Origin: Microbacteriaceae bacterium UBA1487
GTDB lineage: Bacteria; Actinomycetota; Actinomycetes; Actinomycetales; Microbacteriaceae
Length of the DNA stretch: 10,250 nt
Direction of reading: 5' to 3'
Assembly: GCA_002325245.1 (NCBI GenBank)
Contig: DCRR01000014.1
Location: forward strand, 1-10,250
Position 1 is the first letter of the stretch. Each line of letters begins with the position of its first letter. Shown piece by piece: positions 6,891-10,250 of the stretch. The position numbers and the translations under genes are program-made. The notes under the pieces were generated by a model that made no database searches, was not told where the DNA came from, and saw nothing but the letters and a program-made list of their open reading frames with translations.

Positions 6891-9767
6891 CCGGACCCGG
6901 CGCACCTCGCCGCCCTCGACCAGCCACCACTCCTCGACGCCGTCGGCGAGGCTCGGCGACGCGAGCGGCGGCGGCATGGCCCGCACCCGGGTCAGCTGGC
7001 GCAGCTCCGACACCGGGACGCTCCGGTCCACGAGAAATCGCAGCTCCCGGCGCGCGAGCGCCAGCAGCGCCCACGACGCGTTCCAGTCGTCGGCGTCGCC
7101 GATGAGCACCGCTCCCCCGTCGCGCACCGTGACGGCCGCGTCGGGAACGGCGGCGAGCTCCGAGAGCTCACGGACCGGCCATCCGCGCGCCTGCCACGCC
7201 GCCCGGCACGCGCGCACGCGAGGCGTCACGACCGCGATACCGCGCTCGTCCGGCACGCGCAGCGTCTCCGGTTCGCGCATGCCGCGCCGTGCCAGTTCGG
7301 CGAGGAGGCGCTCGGCGTCGCCCTCGGGCCGTGCGACCTGAATCGCGGACCCGTCCCACCATCCCGCGCCCGGCGGTTGCGCGGAATCGAAGCTGGCTGC
7401 GGGCAGCCCCGCGAGCAGATGCTCCTCCCGACTCGCCTGACGCAGAACGAGCCGCGCGGTGATCGCCCCTGCCACGCCGTGCAGCGCTCCCGCCAGACGC
7501 GACACCGCGAGCGCCACACCCGTCCCGGTGCGCGCCGCGTCGCGGGTGAGTCGGGTCACCCGGCCGAGGAACTCGACCGCCTGCTCGGGCGGGAAGGACT
7601 CGAGCAGCACGTCGAGATCATCGATGACGATCAGTCGGCCCGGCATCCCGGAGCCCGCCAGGACGGCCTCCAGGCACGCCCACGCCTCGGCCGGCTCGGC
7701 GGGCACGACGACCACGCCGCCGGGAGCCGACCGCTGTGCCTCCTCGGCGAGCGTCGCGAGCACCGTCGTGCGGCCGGAGCGCGGCGCGCCGATCACCAGC
7801 AGCGCGCCGTGGTCCGCGGGGCGGTAGAGCGCGCACTCGTGCGTCGCGCGCTCCACGAGATCGACGAGCCCGAGCACGAGCCCGAAGCCGTCGCCCGGAG
7901 CGCCCGGAGAGCGACGGGCCTCGTGCCGCGACAGCGTCGCCGGGAGCGGGTCGCTCCACGGCTGCAGCTCCGCCGAACGCGCGGATGCGCTGCGCCGAAC
8001 GGTCTCGACATCCCGTGGGGCCGTCAGCGCGAGCTGGATCTCGCGCTCGCCCCGTGCATCCTTCAGGATGGCTCGCCCCCGCGGGGCGGAGGCGAGCCGC
8101 GCCGCACTCTCGGAGCCGAGCACCGCCGCGGACTCGGGGCGGTCGGTCACGCGCAGCGCGAGCTTCAGCGTGACGTTGGCAAGGATTCCCTCGCGCACGA
8201 CCCCGGTCGGGCGCTGAGTGCACAGGATCAGGTGCACGCCGAGCGAGCGCCCCCGCGCGGCCAGATCGATGAATACGGCGTGCAGCTCGGGATGGTCGGT
8301 CACCACGGCGGCGTACTCATCGACGACGACGACCAGACGGGCGAGACGCCCCGGCGGCACCTCGGCGATGCTCCGCGCCTCCGCCTCGGCGAGGATCCGT
8401 TCACGTCGCCGCAGCTCGGCGCGCAGCCCGTGCATGGCCCGATGCGCCCGGCGAGCGTCCAGGTCGGTCACGACCCCCGCGACGTGCGGCAGCCCAGCGA
8501 GCTGGTCGAAGGTGGCGCCGCCCTTGAAGTCGATCAGCACGAACGCCAGCTCCACGGCCGTGTAGGCGGCGCAGAGCGCGAGCACCCACGACACGAGAGC
8601 TTCGCTCTTGCCGGAGCCCGTGGTTCCCGCGATCAGCGCGTGCGGGCCGTCCTCGTCGAGGTCGACCGCGATCGGTCCGGATTCGGCGACGGCGAAGATC
8701 GCGGCCAGCCCGCGATGCCCTGCTGCCTCGCGGTGGGCGGGCGCCAGCTCGGCGAAGGCCAGCGTCTCCGGCAGCAGCGCGGAGCGGGGCGCCAGCTCGT
8801 GACGCGCGGCAAGCGTCGCCAGCCCGCGCGCACGCCGCTGGGCCTGAAGCTGGGTGAGCGCCTCGACGCGCAGGCCACGCGCCTCCGGGCCGCCGCGGAT
8901 CAGCTCCGCGGCGCCGAGCTCGTCGACCCGCACCACGGTGGCGAGGCCGCCGAACGGCGTGGCGTCGCCGGGCGCGTCACTCCCGCCCGCCCACCGCACC
9001 ACGACGACGGCGCCGCCCTCACGATCGGTCGCGACGAAGCGGAACGCGGCATCGCCCTCATGGCGATGCTCGTGCGGCAGGTCGCGGGTCCAGCTCTCTT
9101 CCTCGGGTGCCACGAGGCTCCAGCGCACCGGCGACAGTCGAGCGGCAATCTGCGTGGCCAGGTCGCGCGCCAGCGCCCGCGCGAGTGCGCGGGGGCCGAC
9201 GATGCCCACCCCGCCGCGCGCGTCGATGACGACGCTCGCGTTGCGGAGGCGACCGGCACGGGCGCGCCCGACCTCCAGCTGCTCCCGGCTCTCGGCGTCG
9301 ATGTCGAGGGCCGGCCCGTCTTCCGCAATGTCGAGACCACGAAGCTCCGCCAGCCCGACGACGATCGGGAGCTCATCGGCGTCGCGGTGCCACTCGCTGA
9401 CGACCGCCAGGCCCGGCTGGTCCCCGTCGAGGCTCGGCCGCGACCGCGCAAGCCTCGCCCGCGCCGTGTCGTGCTGACGGTCGACCTCGGCGTGCCAGGC
9501 CGCCAGCGCGCGTCGAAAGCTCTCGGCGTCGCGTCGCGCCGTCCGACGCCGCTGTCGCCAGCCATCGGCAAGATTCGCGACGGCTGCCAGTGGTCCGAGC
9601 GCCGCGAAGACGAGCACCAGCGCCGAGCCGGTCAGCAGCCACATCGCACCCGAGAGCACCAGCGGGATGACGGCCATCGCGACCGGGAACGGCGGTCGCG
9701 GCGGAGCGCTCGGCGGCGTCGGCATGGGACGCGGCGTCGGGGCTGCGGGAGTCGTGGCGGCGGACAT
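6876..9767 (-). CDS. Membrane-anchored FtsK/SpoIIIE-type ATPase, EccC/EssC-like
   Basis: This protein of 963 residues is counted from the ATG at 9767; a GTG at 9791 would add 8 residues, and neither start has a clear ribosome binding site. After a proline-rich N-terminus come two close membrane helices (about 28-44 and 46-67). A cytoplasmic linker of about 300 residues follows. The first ATPase domain has Walker A GTTGSGKS (381-388), the DFKGG tract (413-417), Walker B VVVVDE (479-484) and TQRP (517-520). A second domain has a degenerate P-loop GAPRSGRTT (660-668), with R666 replacing the catalytic lysine, and a Walker B-like VIDD (D716, D717). The remainder looks like a reduced C-terminal domain. 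Two helices and tandem domains match type VII secretion motors (EccC/EssC) rather than chromosomal FtsK, which has four helices and a DNA-reading gamma domain. Its export substrate is not visible. Confidence 0.88.
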   Translation of the reverse strand: MSAATTPAAPTPRPMPTPPSAPPRPPFPVAMAVIPLVLSGAMWLLTGSALVLVFAALGPLAAVANLADGWRQRRRTARRDAESFRRALAAWHAEVDRQHDTARARLARSRPSLDGDQPGLAVVSEWHRDADELPIVVGLAELRGLDIAEDGPALDIDAESREQLEVGRARAGRLRNASVVIDARGGVGIVGPRALARALARDLATQIAARLSPVRWSLVAPEEESWTRDLPHEHRHEGDAAFRFVATDREGGAVVVVRWAGGSDAPGDATPFGGLATVVRVDELGAAELIRGGPEARGLRVEALTQLQAQRRARGLATLAARHELAPRSALLPETLAFAELAPAHREAAGHRGLAAIFAVAESGPIAVDLDEDGPHALIAGTTGSGKSEALVSWVLALCAAYTAVELAFVLIDFKGGATFDQLAGLPHVAGVVTDLDARRAHRAMHGLRAELRRRERILAEAEARSIAEVPPGRLARLVVVVDEYAAVVTDHPELHAVFIDLAARGRSLGVHLILCTQRPTGVVREGILANVTLKLALRVTDRPESAAVLGSESAARLASAPRGRAILKDARGEREIQLALTAPRDVETVRRSASARSAELQPWSDPLPATLSRHEARRSPGAPGDGFGLVLGLVDLVERATHECALYRPADHGALLVIGAPRSGRTTVLATLAEEAQRSAPGGVVVVPAEPAEAWACLEAVLAGSGMPGRLIVIDDLDVLLESFPPEQAVEFLGRVTRLTRDAARTGTGVALAVSRLAGALHGVAGAITARLVLRQASREEHLLAGLPAASFDSAQPPGAGWWDGSAIQVARPEGDAERLLAELARRGMREPETLRVPDERGIAVVTPRVRACRAAWQARGWPVRELSELAAVPDAAVTVRDGGAVLIGDADDWNASWALLALARRELRFLVDRSVPVSELRQLTRVRAMPPPLASPSLADGVEEWWLVEGGEVRRVRLGED

Positions 9768-9868
9768 GCCGCCATTCGACCGTGTCGGCACCGCGCGCCC
9801 GCGCGTGCAGGCCGGAGATCGTGGACTTCGCCCGCTGCACGAACGCGGCGGAGGAGTCGCGACCGACG
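9768..9868 (-). other. Spacer between the FHA gene and the FtsK-type ATPase gene
   Basis: About 100 bp (77 bp if the GTG at 9791 is used) separate the FHA stop from the ATPase start. I see no Shine-Dalgarno sequence, no TAnnnT promoter element and no terminator. The ATPase reading frame remains open upstream across this spacer but has no start codon in it other than the GTG at 9791. Confidence 0.5.
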
Positions 9869-10250
9869 CTAGCTCACGACGAAGAACTGGTCGCCGATGT
9901 CGACCCGCGAGCCGCGCTCGATCCGGTAGCGCCGGCCCGCTTCACAGCGCCACGGGTCACGGTCGGGTGGACGCACCACGGAGCCGTTCGTCGCGTAGCG
10001 GTCGCTCACCCAGAAGACGCCTTCCTCCTGGCCGAACTCGAGATGCGTCTTCGAGACGGTCTTCGCCGGGTCGGAGACGACGATCAGCTGGTCGACGAAC
10101 TCCCCGGGCTGTGCGACCGGGTTGCGTCCGATGAGACCGGAGCCGGCGACCGTGACCGACTCGCCGGTGCTGAACTGCAGCACGAAGCGCTCCCCCGTCC
10201 CCGCGGCGGCGGGGTCGCGGCGCGGGGCGAGATCCAGTCCGGCCGCCGCG
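9869..10250 (-). CDS. FHA-domain protein, C-terminal part (runs off the window)
   Basis: The reading frame is open to the right window edge, so only the last 126 residues are seen; the GTG at 10183 is internal, not the start. The visible part is a complete-looking forkhead-associated domain, a phosphothreonine-binding module. The conserved residues are GR (visible residues 41-42, in GLIGRNP), S66-x-x-H69 (SKTHLEF) and N88-G89 (ATNGS). The protein ends right after the last FHA strand (GDQFFVVS). An Ala/Pro/Arg-rich linker precedes the domain. By memory of similar actinobacterial proteins, the missing N-terminal part could be an RDD-type membrane domain, but this cannot be checked here. The gene is followed on the same strand by the EccC/EssC-like ATPase, suggesting a shared complex and input from Ser/Thr kinases. 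Confidence 0.88.
   Translation of the reverse strand, partial: AAAGLDLAPRRDPAAAGTGERFVLQFSTGESVTVAGSGLIGRNPVAQPGEFVDQLIVVSDPAKTVSKTHLEFGQEEGVFWVSDRYATNGSVVRPPDRDPWRCEAGRRYRIERGSRVDIGDQFFVVS

Noticed and set aside
6876..6960. A terminator between ald and the FtsK-type gene
   Set aside because: The genes overlap, and no stem followed by a T-run was found on either strand in this stretch.
9373..9840. A minus-strand frame starting with GTG at 9840 in the FHA-ATPase spacer, as a possible small gene
   Set aside because: Beyond the spacer it overlaps the ATPase N-terminal coding region in another frame and turns into Arg/Ala/Gly-rich shadow sequence with no ribosome binding site.
7377..9872. A long plus-strand open frame of about 830 codons antisense to the FtsK-type ATPase
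   Set aside because: The translation is Arg/Gly/Ala-rich with no recognisable domain, as expected for the antisense frame of a high-GC gene. The minus-strand product has clear ATPase motifs.

Overview
The window is GC-rich, densely packed bacterial DNA. The gene content points to an actinobacterium, plausibly a member of the Microbacteriaceae or another Micrococcales lineage: very high G+C with long antisense shadow frames, a mycobacterial-type L-alanine dehydrogenase, a two-transmembrane FtsK/SpoIIIE ATPase of EccC/EssC type, and a gene that appears to be translated from a leaderless transcript. The genus cannot be fixed from this sequence alone.

Layout. Positions 19-5582 (minus strand) form one tight five-gene operon read right to left: a Tat/lipoprotein polyamine-binding protein (potD-like), an ABC ATPase (potA-like), two permeases (potB- and potC-like), and a class III PLP aminotransferase of the HemL-like group. 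Spacings are 24 bp, 2 bp, a 4-bp overlap and 4 bp. Positions 5583-5774 are a divergent, locally AT-rich regulatory region with several short inverted and direct repeats. Positions 5775-6890 (plus strand) encode alanine dehydrogenase (ald). Its stop lies inside the 3' end of the next gene, which converges on it. Positions 6876-9767 (minus strand; possibly starting at 9791) encode a membrane-anchored FtsK/SpoIIIE ATPase. Upstream of it, 9869-10250 (minus strand) holds the C-terminal end of a protein with an FHA domain, cut by the window edge.

How the genes may work together. The operon most likely imports a polyamine or related amine, and the linked aminotransferase would then deaminate the amine or a derivative. 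If that transaminase uses pyruvate, it makes alanine, and the divergently transcribed alanine dehydrogenase would return alanine to pyruvate plus ammonium. This link is inferred from gene order only. The right-hand pair (FHA protein plus two-TM FtsK/SpoIIIE ATPase) resembles the FHA and ATPase parts of Firmicutes EssC split into two genes. It may be part of a type VII-like secretion module lying mostly to the right of this window. No WXG100 substrate gene is visible here.

There is no rRNA, tRNA, CRISPR array, insertion sequence or convincing rho-independent terminator in the window. No stretch longer than about 300 bp lacks a gene.
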